Assembly: GCF_000422745.1 (NCBI RefSeq)
Contig: NZ_AUGQ01000009.1
Location: 1-64,000, forward strand
Reading direction: 5' to 3'
DNA: 64,000 bases
From: Microbacterium gubbeenense DSM 15944
GTDB taxonomy: Bacteria > Actinomycetota > Actinomycetes > Actinomycetales > Microbacteriaceae
How positions within the stretch are numbered: the stretch's first letter is position 1; every line of letters starts with the position of its first letter. Shown here piece by piece: positions 46,039-55,076 of this stretch. A program made the translations under genes and the position numbers. The notes beneath the pieces were generated by a model. The model was not told where the DNA came from, did not search any database, and worked only from the letters and a program-made list of their open reading frames with translations.

Positions 46039-46106
46039 CTCTCCACAATACCACGCATCGTGCCCTGCCGATGCGGGCCCCGCGCGCATCGGGCTGAGCA
46101 TTCTGC

Positions 46107-47006
46107 TCAGAAACCGAGCCGGCCGAGGTGCTTCGGATCGCGCTGCCACTCCTTCGCGACGCGCACGTGCAGCGAGAGGAACACGCGCGTGCCGAGGAGC
46201 GGTTCGATGTCCGCGCGGGCGCGGGCGCCGACCTCCTTCAGCCGCGAACCATTTCGGCCGATGATGATCGGCTTCTGGCTGTCGCGCTCGATGACGATGT
46301 CGGCGTACACGTCGGTGAGCTCGGCGTTGTCCTCGCGCGGCGCGATCTCCTGGATCTGCACCGCGATCGAGTGCGGAAGCTCGTCGCGCACGTCGAGCAG
46401 CGCCGCCTCGCGGATGATCTCCGCCACGCGATCCTCGATCGACTCGTCGGTGCTGACGTCCTCCGGGTACAGGGCGGGACCGTCCGGCATCATCGCGAGC
46501 AGCTCGTCGGTGAGCACGTCGAGCTGCTCGCCCGTGTCGCTCGAGAGCGGAATCACCGCGGCCCAGTCCTCGCGCAGCGAGTCGACCTCCATGAGCTGCG
46601 CCATGATCCCATCGCGGCTCGCGGTGTCGGCCTTCGTTACGATCGCCACCTTCTTCGCGCGCGGGTAGCCGTCGAGCGACTCGGCGATGCGGCGATCGCC
46701 GGGGCCGATCTTCTCGTTCGCGGGAACGCAGAACCCGATCACATCGACGTCGCCGAGCACGGTCTCCACGAGGTCGTTCAGCCGCTGACCGAGCAGCGTG
46801 CGCGGGCGGTGCACGCCGGGGGTGTCGACGATGATCAGCTGGCCGCCCGGGCGATTCAGGATGCCGCGGATCGCGCGCCTCGTCGTCTGCGGCTTCTCGC
46901 TCGTGATCGCGATCTTCTCGCCGACGAGCGCGTTCATCAGCGTCGATTTTCCGACGTTCGGGCGTCCGACGAACGTGACGAATCCGCTCTTCGAGGTCTC
47001 AGTCAT
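46107..47006 (-). CDS. era: Ribosome-associated GTPase Era
   Basis: The 299-residue protein has G1 GRPNVGKSTLMNAL, G2 TSEKPQTTRRAI, G3 VDTPGVHRP, G4 TKAD, and a C-terminal KH domain with IIIGRNGSRLKEVGARAR. Era binds the 3' end of 16S rRNA during small-subunit assembly. ATG 47006 is chosen because MTETSKSGFVTFVGRPN fits the family. It overlaps the CNNM gene by eight bases and is the last gene of the operon beginning with hrcA. Confidence 0.97.
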   Translation of the reverse strand: MTETSKSGFVTFVGRPNVGKSTLMNALVGEKIAITSEKPQTTRRAIRGILNRPGGQLIIVDTPGVHRPRTLLGQRLNDLVETVLGDVDVIGFCVPANEKIGPGDRRIAESLDGYPRAKKVAIVTKADTASRDGIMAQLMEVDSLREDWAAVIPLSSDTGEQLDVLTDELLAMMPDGPALYPEDVSTDESIEDRVAEIIREAALLDVRDELPHSIAVQIQEIAPREDNAELTDVYADIVIERDSQKPIIIGRNGSRLKEVGARARADIEPLLGTRVFLSLHVRVAKEWQRDPKHLGRLGF

Positions 47007-48333
47007 GGGGTCCGCTCTCTTCTGGTACCTGTATCTCGCCGGTCTTCGGGCGACGCCCGAGGACATGATCGACCTGGCGCAGCGACTCCGTGCGATCGAC
47101 GAAGATCGTCGCGAGGCCGCGCCCTCTGCCGCGCGGCGTGCCGCCCGTGAGGATGAGCCCGTCGGTCTCGACCTGCTCGCCGGGCTGGGGCATGTGGCCG
47201 AGATGCTTCGACATGAGGCCGCCGATCGAGTCGACATCCTCATCGTCGATGTCGACGCTGAACAGCTCGCCCACCTCATCGGCTCCGAGGCCGGCGCTCA
47301 CGCGGAAGCTGCCGTCGGGCAGCTCGACGACCTCGTTCGTGCGCGCGTCGTACTCGTCGTCGATCTCGCCGACGAGCTCCTCGAGCAGATCCTCGAGCGT
47401 GACGATTCCGGCGACGCCGCCGTACTCGTCGATCACGAGGCACACGTGCACCTGGTCGCGCTTCATCTGCTGCAGCAGGCTCTCGGCGCGCATCTGCTCC
47501 GGGACGAAGACGGCGGGTCGTGCATACGCGACGACCGCCGCGTCCCGCCACCCTGGCGTGTCTCGGAACGCGTGCTGCACGAGATCTTTCAGGTAGAGCA
47601 CGCCCACCACGTCGTCGACATCGCCGTCGATGACGGGAAGCCGCGACAGGCCGCTCGTCAAGAAGTCGTCCATCGCCTGCGATGCCCGCGCGTCCGAATC
47701 GATCGACACCATCTCGGTGCGCGGCACCATCACGGCGCGCACGATCTGGTCGGTGAAGTCGAACACCGAGTGGATCAGTTCGCGGTCATCATCTTCGATC
47801 AGGGCGTGGGTCGCGGCCTCGTCGACGATCGACAGCAGCTGCTCCTCGGAGTCGAAGCCGCGGCGCCGCCCCCCAGGGATCAGGTGCTCGAGCGCGGCGG
47901 CGAACGGCTGCGCGATGAACCCGAACACGAGCTTCGCGGCCCGGATCGTCGGCGCCCCGAACCCGAGGATCTGCTCGGAGTAGCGGCGACCGAGGATGGC
48001 CGGCGCGGTATGCACGGCGACGAACGCGACCGCCGTCATCACGACGACCGTCACGAGCACGCCCCACCACAGGCTCGAGAACATCTCCTGGAACGCCGCG
48101 GCGGCGAGTACGACGGCGCCGACGTCGCACAATACGCGCATGAACGTCAGCGCGGCCTCGTGTGCGTCCCTGGCACGGGAGATGAGGGCGAGCGCCCGCG
48201 GGCTCTGGCCTTCGGCGGCATAGTCGACGAGATCCGCGGTCGAGGTCACGCCGAGTGCGGCGTCGAGCGCGGTCGCGAACGCCGCGATGAGGAGCAGAAC
48301 GATCACTCCCCCGAGGAGCAGTAACTCGGTCAT
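46999..48333 (-). CDS. Hemolysin/CNNM family membrane protein (DUF21-CBS-CorC)
   Basis: The 444-residue protein has an N-terminal DUF21 membrane domain with about four helices, a tandem CBS domain region (VMVPRTEMVSIDSD … VLYLKDLV … LVIDEYGGVAGIVTLEDLLEELVGEI) and a C-terminal CorC_HlyC domain. Members are linked to Mg2+/Co2+ homeostasis, often next to ybeY and era as here. It overlaps ybeY by four bases and era by eight, so it is part of the same operon. Confidence 0.95.
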   Translation of the reverse strand: MTELLLLGGVIVLLLIAAFATALDAALGVTSTADLVDYAAEGQSPRALALISRARDAHEAALTFMRVLCDVGAVVLAAAAFQEMFSSLWWGVLVTVVVMTAVAFVAVHTAPAILGRRYSEQILGFGAPTIRAAKLVFGFIAQPFAAALEHLIPGGRRRGFDSEEQLLSIVDEAATHALIEDDDRELIHSVFDFTDQIVRAVMVPRTEMVSIDSDARASQAMDDFLTSGLSRLPVIDGDVDDVVGVLYLKDLVQHAFRDTPGWRDAAVVAYARPAVFVPEQMRAESLLQQMKRDQVHVCLVIDEYGGVAGIVTLEDLLEELVGEIDDEYDARTNEVVELPDGSFRVSAGLGADEVGELFSVDIDDEDVDSIGGLMSKHLGHMPQPGEQVETDGLILTGGTPRGRGRGLATIFVDRTESLRQVDHVLGRRPKTGEIQVPEESGPHD

Positions 48334-48797
48334 GCCCTGCGGCGCCGCCTCTCGGCGCTCGCGAAGTGGGTCAGCAGCTCGCGCTGGAGGGCGAACATGC
48401 GTCGCTCTTCATCGGGCAGGGCGTGGTCGTAGCCGAGCAGGTGCAGCAGCCCGTGCGTCGTGAGCAGCTTCATCTCGTCGAGCAGCGAGTGCCCGGCGGT
48501 CTCAGCTTGCGTCTCGGCGATCTGCGGGCAGACGACGATGTCGCCGAGCAGCCCGGGAGGCGTCACCTGTTCGGCCGTTCCGGGGCGCAGCTCGTCCATC
48601 GGGAAGCTGAGCACATCGGTTGGTCCGGGCTCGTCCATCCACTGCACGTGCAGCTCGGCCATGGCGGCCTCGTCGACCAGCACGATCGCGAGCTCGGCGT
48701 CGGGGCTGACGTGCAGCTCCAGCAGGTGGTGCTGCACGAGGCGCAGCAGGGCCTCGACGTCGACGTCGAGGTCGGACTCGTTGTTGATGTCGATCAT
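48330..48797 (-). CDS. ybeY: Endoribonuclease YbeY
   Basis: The 155-residue metalloprotein has the zinc motif HGLLHLLGYDH (H-x3-H-x5-H) and TDVLSFPMDE. YbeY matures the 3' end of 16S rRNA and takes part in ribosome quality control. It overlaps phoH by four bases at its start and the CNNM gene by four at its end. Placed between phoH and era, as in many bacteria. Confidence 0.96.
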   Translation of the reverse strand: MIDINNESDLDVDVEALLRLVQHHLLELHVSPDAELAIVLVDEAAMAELHVQWMDEPGPTDVLSFPMDELRPGTAEQVTPPGLLGDIVVCPQIAETQAETAGHSLLDEMKLLTTHGLLHLLGYDHALPDEERRMFALQRELLTHFASAERRRRRA

Positions 48798-49861
48798 GAG
48801 CGTCCTCGGTTCTGATTCCTGCCGCCCGGTTGGGGTCCGCGGCGGCCTGCGCGATTCGCGAAGTCGCGCGCCTCGTCGAGCTCGGCCCGGCGGGCGGTGC
48901 GCTTCTCGTCGTATTCGCCGTACGCATCAACGATCTTGCCGACGAGCGTGTGGCGCACGACGTCGGCGCTCGAGAGGTTCGCGAAGTGGATGTCGTCGAC
49001 GTGACCCAGGATCTTGCTCACGACGCGCAGACCGCTCGTGCCGCCCGGCAGATCGATCTGCGTCGTGTCGCCGGTGACGACCATGCGGGTGCCGAATCCC
49101 AGGCGCGTGAGGAACATCTTCATCTGCTCGGGCGTCGTGTTCTGCGCCTCGTCGAGCACGACGAACGAGTCGTTGAGCGTGCGTCCGCGCATGTATGCGA
49201 GCGGGGCGACCTCGATCGTCCCGCTCGCCATGAGCTTCGGCACGATCTCCGGATCCATCATCTCGTTGATCGCGTCGTACAGCGGGCGCAGGTACGGGTC
49301 GATCTTGTCGGTCAGGCTGCCGGGGAGGAAGCCGAGCCGCTCCCCCGCCTCGACCGCCGGCCTGGTCAGGATGATGCGGCTCACCTCGCGGCGCTGCAGC
49401 GCCTGGACCGCCTTCGCCATCGCGAGATACGTCTTGCCGGTGCCGGCCGGCCCGATGCCGAAGATGATCGTGTTCTGGTCGATCGCCTCGACGTAGTCGC
49501 GCTGGCCCGGGGTCTTCGGCCGGATCGTCTTTCCGCGGGTCGCGAGGATCGTCTCGCCGAGCGACGAGCTCGGGCGCTCCCCCGATTCCTGAATCACCCG
49601 GTTCGACGCCGTGACGTCGGCGGGCTCGATCGTGTGTCCGTTGCGTGTCATATCGATCAGCTCGGCGACGAGCACGCGCGCGGCGGCGACATCGGTCTGC
49701 TCGCCGGACAGCGTGATCTCGTTGCCGCGCACGAGCACGTCAACGTTCGGGTGCTCCTTCTCGACGATCCGCAGCAGCCGATCCTGCGGGCCGAGCAGCT
49801 GCACCATCGCGATGCCGTCGACGGTGATCGTCACGGCGGTCTGAGACGAATCGTCAGCCAA
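48794..49861 (-). CDS. phoH: PhoH-family ATPase
   Basis: The 355-residue P-loop ATPase has an N-terminal KH-like region, Walker A in GIGPAGTGKTYLAMAKAV, TRPAVEAGERLGFLPG, and Walker B in VVLDEAQNTTPEQMK. PhoH-like proteins are linked to RNA metabolism and phosphate starvation. The start is taken as TTG 49861 because AGGAGAA lies about nine bases upstream; it overlaps the HIT gene by eight bases. An internal Met (in AMVQLLG) is a second candidate. The C-terminus is Arg/Gly-rich. Confidence 0.92.
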   Translation of the reverse strand: MADDSSQTAVTITVDGIAMVQLLGPQDRLLRIVEKEHPNVDVLVRGNEITLSGEQTDVAAARVLVAELIDMTRNGHTIEPADVTASNRVIQESGERPSSSLGETILATRGKTIRPKTPGQRDYVEAIDQNTIIFGIGPAGTGKTYLAMAKAVQALQRREVSRIILTRPAVEAGERLGFLPGSLTDKIDPYLRPLYDAINEMMDPEIVPKLMASGTIEVAPLAYMRGRTLNDSFVVLDEAQNTTPEQMKMFLTRLGFGTRMVVTGDTTQIDLPGGTSGLRVVSKILGHVDDIHFANLSSADVVRHTLVGKIVDAYGEYDEKRTARRAELDEARDFANRAGRRGPQPGGRNQNRGRS

Positions 49862-50201
49862 CGAGACTCTTCTCCTGGAGGTCGCCCGCGAGCACGTGCG
49901 CGTGCACATGGAACACGGTCTGGCCTGCGCCCGCACCGGTGTTGAAGATGAGACGGAACTCGCCGCCGGCGCGCTCGGCCGCGACGCGGTTCGCGAGGTC
50001 GACGACTTCAGCGAGGAGTGACGGGTCGCCCGCGGCGAGCTCGGCCACGTCGCGGTACTCGCCCGACTTCGGGATGACCAGCACGTGCAGCGCCGCCTGC
50101 GGGTTGATGTCGGTGATCGCGAAAACGCGATCGGTCTCGGCGACGATCTCACCGGGGATCTCGCCGTCAAGGATGCGCGTGAAGATGCTCGGCTCGCTCA
50201 T
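49854..50201 (-). CDS. HIT-domain protein
   Basis: The 115-residue histidine-triad protein starts SEPSIFTRILDGEIPGEIV and has the active-site motif FHVHAHVLAG. HIT proteins of the HinT group hydrolyse adenosine phosphoramidates. ATG 50201 is preferred; TAGACT (50209-50214) is seven bases upstream, so it may have its own leaderless start within the operon. It follows rsmE by 20 bases and overlaps phoH by eight. Confidence 0.94.
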   Translation of the reverse strand: MSEPSIFTRILDGEIPGEIVAETDRVFAITDINPQAALHVLVIPKSGEYRDVAELAAGDPSLLAEVVDLANRVAAERAGGEFRLIFNTGAGAGQTVFHVHAHVLAGDLQEKSLVG

Positions 50202-50221
50202 GCCGTCGAGTCTACGGGGAT

Positions 50222-50947
50222 TCACCAGCGACCGAGCCGTGCGTTCAGCACGGCGAGGGCCGCGGGTCCCGCCGTCGACGTGCGCAGCACGCTGTCGCCG
50301 AGGCGCGCGAGGATCGCTCCCGCGTGCGTCAGCTGCTCGATCTCCTCGGGAGCGATGCCGCCCTCCGGACCGACGACGAGGATCAGGTCGCCCGCAGGCA
50401 GATCCATCGTCGTGATCGGAGCCTCAGTCCAAGGGTCGAGCACGACGGTGGTCGCGCCCGTGTGCGCGGCGAGGCCCGCGGTGGTCGCCGCGGCTTCGAC
50501 CTCCGGGATCCACGCGCGGTGCGCCTGCTTCGCCGCCTCGCGCACGATCGTCTGCCACCGCGCGCGGCCCTTCTCGGCCTTCGGCCCCTGCCAGCGCGAC
50601 ACGCAGCGCGCCGCCTGCCACGGGATGATCCCGTCGATGCCGAGCTCCGTCGCGGCCTGCACCGCGAGCTCGTCGCGGTCGCCCTTCGCGAGCGCCTGGG
50701 CGAGCAGCACCCGCCGCTCAGGCGCCGGCCGGTTCTCGCGCGCGTCGACGCGAACCTCGACCCGCTTCGGATCGGCTGACGTCACGGATCCCGTGAGCCA
50801 CGCGCCGCGCCCATCGGTGAGCGTCACCGATTCGCCCTCGCGCACGCGCCGGACGCTCGCCGCATGATGCGCCTCGGATCCCGTGAGCACGACGACGTCG
50901 CCCGGCGTCGCGCCCTCGGCCTGTTCGTGGACGAAGTGAAGGGCCAT
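50222..50947 (-). CDS. rsmE: 16S rRNA (uracil-1498-N3) methyltransferase
   Basis: The 241-residue SPOUT-class enzyme has an N-terminal PUA-like part (VVLTGSEAHHAASVRRVREGE), and the knotted C-terminal domain with LVVGPEGGIAPEEIEQL and LGDSVLRTSTAG as SAM-binding loops. It methylates U1498 of 16S rRNA. The gene starts six bases after dnaJ ends, a placement seen in many actinobacteria. Confidence 0.95.
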   Translation of the reverse strand: MALHFVHEQAEGATPGDVVVLTGSEAHHAASVRRVREGESVTLTDGRGAWLTGSVTSADPKRVEVRVDARENRPAPERRVLLAQALAKGDRDELAVQAATELGIDGIIPWQAARCVSRWQGPKAEKGRARWQTIVREAAKQAHRAWIPEVEAAATTAGLAAHTGATTVVLDPWTEAPITTMDLPAGDLILVVGPEGGIAPEEIEQLTHAGAILARLGDSVLRTSTAGPAALAVLNARLGRW

Positions 50948-50953
50948 CGGCGC

Positions 50954-52060
50954 CTAGCCGCGGAACCGGTCGCGGAGCTTCGAGAACAGCCCCTGCTGAT
51001 GCTCGGCGAGCTGCGGGCCCGGCGCCTTCGTGCGCTTGGCGAGCTCCTCGACGAGCTGGCGGGTCTTGTGATCGACCTTCGTCGGGGTGACCACTTGCAC
51101 GGCGACCTTGAGATCGCCGCGGCGCTTCGAGCGCAGGCCGGTGATGCCGCGATCGGCGATCTTGAGCACGTCGCCCGACTGCACGCCGGCGCGCACCTCG
51201 AGATCGACCGCGCCGTCGAGGCCGTCGATCGACGCCGTCGTACCGAGGATCGCGTCGGTCATCGACACCTCGAGGGTCGCGAGGAGGTCGTCGCCGTCTC
51301 GGCTGAAGACCGCGTGCGGCTCGACGTGGATCTCGATGTAGAGGTCGCCGTTCGGGCCGCCCGCGGGGCCGACCTCGCCCGACCCGGGCATCTGCAGGCG
51401 CAGGCCCGTCTCGACGCCGGCCGGGATGTCGAGGCCCACGGTGCGGCGCGAGCGCACGCGCCCCTGACCGCCGCACGTCGTACAGGGGTGCGGGATGCGC
51501 GTGCCGTAGCCCTGGCAGGATCCGCAGGGCTGCTGGGTGACGACGTTGCCGAGCAGGCTGCGCACCTGACGGCTCACGTGCCCGGATCCGCCGCACACGT
51601 CGCAGCGCTCGGGCTCCGTGCCCGGCTGGCAGCAGCTGCCGCCGCACGTCTCGCACAGCACGGCCGTGTCGATGTCGATGTCGCGGTGGGCGCCGAAGAC
51701 GACGTCGCCGAGGGCGAGATCGACGCGCACCAGCGCGTCCTCCCCCTGCTGGCGGCGCGAGCGCGGGCGGCCTCCGCGCGATCCGCCGCCGCCCCCGAAG
51801 AACGCCTCGAAGACGTCGCCGAAACCGCCGAAACCGCCGCCGAAGCCTCCCGCCTGGTCGCCGCCCATGTCGTAGCGGCGCCGCTGCTCGGAGTCGCTCA
51901 GCACCTCGTACGCGTGCGTGACCGACTTGAACTCCTCAGCCGCCTCGGGCGAGGGGTTCACGTCGGGGTGCAGCTTGCGGGCGAGCTTCCGGTACGCCTT
52001 CTTGATCTCGTCAGAGTTCGCCTCGCGCGAGACGCCGAGAACGTCGTAGTGGTCTGCCAC
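50954..52060 (-). CDS. dnaJ: Chaperone DnaJ
   Basis: The 368-residue protein has the J-domain (HYDVLGVSREANSDEIKKAYRKLARKLHPDVN with HPD), a Gly/Phe-rich linker, four zinc CxxCxGxG-type repeats (the first, CETCGGSC, is slightly divergent) and a C-terminal substrate-binding part. It stimulates DnaK. GTG 52060 is preferred over GTG 52066 because GGAAAGG then has proper spacing. It follows hrcA by 45 bases and is the second gene of the CIRCE-controlled operon. Confidence 0.95.
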   Translation of the reverse strand: MADHYDVLGVSREANSDEIKKAYRKLARKLHPDVNPSPEAAEEFKSVTHAYEVLSDSEQRRRYDMGGDQAGGFGGGFGGFGDVFEAFFGGGGGSRGGRPRSRRQQGEDALVRVDLALGDVVFGAHRDIDIDTAVLCETCGGSCCQPGTEPERCDVCGGSGHVSRQVRSLLGNVVTQQPCGSCQGYGTRIPHPCTTCGGQGRVRSRRTVGLDIPAGVETGLRLQMPGSGEVGPAGGPNGDLYIEIHVEPHAVFSRDGDDLLATLEVSMTDAILGTTASIDGLDGAVDLEVRAGVQSGDVLKIADRGITGLRSKRRGDLKVAVQVVTPTKVDHKTRQLVEELAKRTKAPGPQLAEHQQGLFSKLRDRFRG

Positions 52061-52105
52061 AATCACCTTTCCGCGGGGTCGCCGCGATGAGTGTCGTCGC
52101 CGCGG

Positions 52106-53137
52106 TCAGCGGCTTTCGTCTTCTTCCAGAACGCGCGTGAGATACGTCGCCACCGCGCGAGCGGCGGCGAGGTTGCGCGGGTAATCCATGCGCGTGGGCC
52201 CCATGAGTCCCACGCGGGCGCGGCCGATCGCCGCGTCGTATTCGCTCGCGACGATCGATGCCTCACCGAGTCCGAACGGTGCGTTCTCGCGGCCGATGCT
52301 CGTCGCGAAGCCGTTGTCGTCGGGATCCATCGCGCTCATCAGGCGCAGCAGCGTGACCTGCTCCTCGATCGCTTCGAGGAGCGGATGGATGCTGCCGCGG
52401 AAGTCGTCCTCGCGGCGCGCCAGCGTCGCCGCCCCCGCCATGACGAGGCGGTTCTGCCGGAACGCGTCGAGCTCCTCGGCGATGGCGCGGATCACGATCT
52501 CGCGGGCGACGTCGACGGCCGTGCGGTGCGCGGAATCGTCGGACGCCGCGAGGCTGTCGGCGGCGTCGCCGACCCCGCGCCCCACCACGAGGGGCTGAAC
52601 GTGCGCCAGAACGGCATCGACGTCGTCGGCGTCCACGGCGGCGGGCAGCAGGGCGAGCCGCTGCGATACGCGTCCGGTGTCGGTCACGAGGATCACGAGT
52701 ACCCGTCGCGGATCGAGCAGCACGAGCTGCACGTGCGTGACCGTCGCGCGCGCAAACGAGGGGTACTGCACGAGCGCGACCTGACCGGTCAGTTGCGTGA
52801 GCACGCGGACGGTGCGTGCAAGGAGGTCGTCCAGATCGGCCGGGTCCGTGAGGAATGACTCGATCGCCGCGCGCTGCGCCTGAGACAGCGGGCGCACGTG
52901 AGCAAGGTGATCGACGAACGCGCGGTAGCCCTTATCGGTCGGCACCCGGCCCGACGAGGTGTGCGTCTGCGCGATCAGCTCATCCTCTTCGAGCAGCGCC
53001 ATGTCGTTGCGGATCGTCGCGGCCGACACCCCGAGCTGGTGCCGCTCGACGATCGCCTTCGACCCCACGGGCTCGTGCGTATCGACGAAGTCCGTGACGA
53101 TGGCGCGCAGCACCTGGAGGCGTCGGTCGGAGACCAT
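52106..53137 (-). CDS. hrcA: Heat-inducible transcription repressor HrcA
   Basis: The 343-residue repressor has an N-terminal winged helix (VSDRRLQVLRAIVTDFV, GVSAATIRNDMALLEE) and the GAF-like core. It binds CIRCE elements and blocks chaperone genes. The ATG at 53137 follows AAGGGAG. A CIRCE element at 53156-53180 lies right upstream, so it represses itself and the downstream genes dnaJ to era. It is divergent from nothing; hemW precedes it in the same direction. Confidence 0.96.
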   Translation of the reverse strand: MVSDRRLQVLRAIVTDFVDTHEPVGSKAIVERHQLGVSAATIRNDMALLEEDELIAQTHTSSGRVPTDKGYRAFVDHLAHVRPLSQAQRAAIESFLTDPADLDDLLARTVRVLTQLTGQVALVQYPSFARATVTHVQLVLLDPRRVLVILVTDTGRVSQRLALLPAAVDADDVDAVLAHVQPLVVGRGVGDAADSLAASDDSAHRTAVDVAREIVIRAIAEELDAFRQNRLVMAGAATLARREDDFRGSIHPLLEAIEEQVTLLRLMSAMDPDDNGFATSIGRENAPFGLGEASIVASEYDAAIGRARVGLMGPTRMDYPRNLAAARAVATYLTRVLEEDESR

Positions 53138-53155
53138 CTCGCGCTCCCTTCGGTC

Positions 53156-53180
53156 TGGCACTCACATGGTTCGAGTGCCA
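53156..53180 (-). promoter_or_regulatory. CIRCE element in front of hrcA
   Basis: GGCACTC (53173-53179 on the minus strand) and GAGTGCC (53157-53163) are separated by nine bases, the CIRCE arrangement (consensus TTAGCACTC-N9-GAGTGCTAA). A -10 box TAGAAT lies at 53181-53186, just upstream on the minus strand, so HrcA binding would cover the transcription start. Confidence 0.92.
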
Positions 53181-53191
53181 ATTCTATCGCG

Positions 53192-54406
53192 TCAGTCGGT
53201 GAGAGCTCGCACCACGGCGTCCGCGAGCAGTCTCCCGCGCAGCGTGAGAACGATACGGCCCTTCACCGCGAATCCGCCGTCGACGAGGCCGTCGGCGACG
53301 AGACCCGCAACCGCGCGGCGGGCATCAGCGTTCGGAAGCTCGGCGACCGGCATGCCCTCGCGGATCCGCGTCTCGAGCAGAACGCGCTCGAGCAGACGCT
53401 GTTCGGCGTGGGGAGTCTCGCGCCCGGCCGCAGGCGAGGATCCGGTGGACAGGCGCTGCGCGTACGCCGCGGGGTGCTTGACGTTCCACCAGCGCAGCCC
53501 GGCGACGTGGCTGTGGGCGCCCGGCCCGAAACCCCACCAGTCGAACCCGCGCCAATACGAGAGGTTGTGCCGCGAGCGGTGGTTCTCGCCGCGCGACCAG
53601 TTCGACACCTCGTACCACTCGTAGCCCGCACCGCCCAGCAGCTCGTCGGCGAGCTCGTACATGTCGGCCTGCAGGTCGTCGTCGGGCGCGGGCACCTCGC
53701 CGCGGGAGATCTGCCGGTGAAGCTTCGTGCCCTGCTCGATGATGAGCGCATACGCCGAGATGTGGTCGGGCTCGTGCGCGAGGGCGGTCTCGAGCGACGA
53801 CCGCCAGTCGTCGAGGCTCTCCCCCGGCGCGCCATAGATCAGATCGAGACTCACGTCGAGGCCGGCGCTCTTCGCCGCGGCGACAGCGGTGCTGACGTTC
53901 GAGGGCGTGTGCGTGCGATCGAGTGCGGCGAGCACGTGCGGCACCGACGACTGCATGCCGATCGACATGCGGTTGACCCCGGCCGCGGCGAGCTGGTCCA
54001 CGACCTCGGGCGTAACGGTGTCGGGGTTCGCCTCGACCGTCACCTCGGCGTTCGGCGCCAGACCGAAGGCCTCCCGCACCCCCTCGAGCATGCGCGCGAG
54101 GTCGCCCGCGGGCAGCAGGGTCGGCGTGCCGCCGCCGAAGAACACGGTCTGCGCCGGACGGATCGGCCCGGCCTCTTCCAGCACGCCGCGCGCGAGATCG
54201 ATCTCGCCGAGCAGCGTGTCCGCGTACTGATCCTGACGCGCGCCGCGCAGCTCGGGGGCCGTGTAGGTATTGAAATCGCAGTAACCGCAGCGCACGCGGC
54301 AGAAGGGCACGTGCAGATACACGCCGAAGTCGGTGTGCGGGTCGGCGCTCACGCCGAGCAGGCCGTCGGCCGGTGCGGGGTCGCCGAGCGGAAGAGCGGA
54401 TCCCAC
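53192..54406 (-). CDS. hemW: Radical SAM heme chaperone HemW
   Basis: The 404-residue radical SAM protein has the cluster motif CRVRCGYC (C-x3-C-x2-C) at about residue 36, FGGGTPTLL, and the C-terminal HemN-like domain. The missing extra features of true HemN identify it as HemW, which inserts heme into respiratory proteins. It starts five bases after the DUF1990 gene region and is followed by CIRCE-hrcA. Confidence 0.94.
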   Translation of the reverse strand: MGSALPLGDPAPADGLLGVSADPHTDFGVYLHVPFCRVRCGYCDFNTYTAPELRGARQDQYADTLLGEIDLARGVLEEAGPIRPAQTVFFGGGTPTLLPAGDLARMLEGVREAFGLAPNAEVTVEANPDTVTPEVVDQLAAAGVNRMSIGMQSSVPHVLAALDRTHTPSNVSTAVAAAKSAGLDVSLDLIYGAPGESLDDWRSSLETALAHEPDHISAYALIIEQGTKLHRQISRGEVPAPDDDLQADMYELADELLGGAGYEWYEVSNWSRGENHRSRHNLSYWRGFDWWGFGPGAHSHVAGLRWWNVKHPAAYAQRLSTGSSPAAGRETPHAEQRLLERVLLETRIREGMPVAELPNADARRAVAGLVADGLVDGGFAVKGRIVLTLRGRLLADAVVRALTD

Positions 54407-54410
54407 GGCG

Positions 54411-55061
54411 CTAGGCGAACAGCGGCGATACGGCGCGCAGGTAGGCGGAGTTCATCAGCCGGCGGCGGCGCTTGACCAGTCGGCGGAAAGCGCGGTAGCT
54501 CCACCTCACGGGCACGTCGAACGAGCGCACCTCGAACCACACCTCGTCGTTGTCGCGCCATTCGACACTGAAGAGGATCTCCCCGCTCACGAGGGTCGCA
54601 TCGACGGTTCCGATCGCGAACGCCACGCGGCGCTCGTCCTCGGTGACGAAGATCACGCGGTAGTCGCCGTTCGCCTTGCGCCCCCGGGCACGGCCCATGA
54701 TGTGGGCGGTCGCGCCGGCGCTGACATACGCCACGCCATCGGCAGTGAACCGCTGATCGCCCTCGTGACTGGCCGGGGGCTGCGGCGTGCCGTCGGCGTC
54801 GAAGCTGACGCCCGTGTAGCTGGGCTCCGCCGACGGGCGCACATCGGTGAGCTCGAGGCCCGCCCCGGTGATCACGCGCCAGGCGAGAAGATCATCGCCC
54901 GCCTTGCGGAACCGCGCCTCGCCGCTGCCGATGCGCCACGAATCGACGGCCGGCACGGATTTCTCCGGCGGATACTGCAACAGATCGGCGGCCTGACTGG
55001 CGCCGACCGCCGCATAGTCGACCGTCTGGTCACGGAAGGTCGCCCTGCGCATGCTGTTCAC
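54411..55061 (-). CDS. DUF1990 family protein
   Basis: The 216-residue protein has MRRATFRDQTVDYAAVG at the start, FRKAGDDLLAWRVITGAGL, and EVRSFDVPVRWSYRAFRRLVKRRRRLM near the end, matching DUF1990 (YndJ C-terminal-like, ligand-binding beta-barrel fold). No enzyme role is known. It lies between lepA and hemW with short gaps (15 and four bases), so it is probably co-transcribed with them. Confidence 0.85.
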   Translation of the reverse strand: MNSMRRATFRDQTVDYAAVGASQAADLLQYPPEKSVPAVDSWRIGSGEARFRKAGDDLLAWRVITGAGLELTDVRPSAEPSYTGVSFDADGTPQPPASHEGDQRFTADGVAYVSAGATAHIMGRARGRKANGDYRVIFVTEDERRVAFAIGTVDATLVSGEILFSVEWRDNDEVWFEVRSFDVPVRWSYRAFRRLVKRRRRLMNSAYLRAVSPLFA

Positions 55062-55076
55062 CCTAACTGGTGGAGG

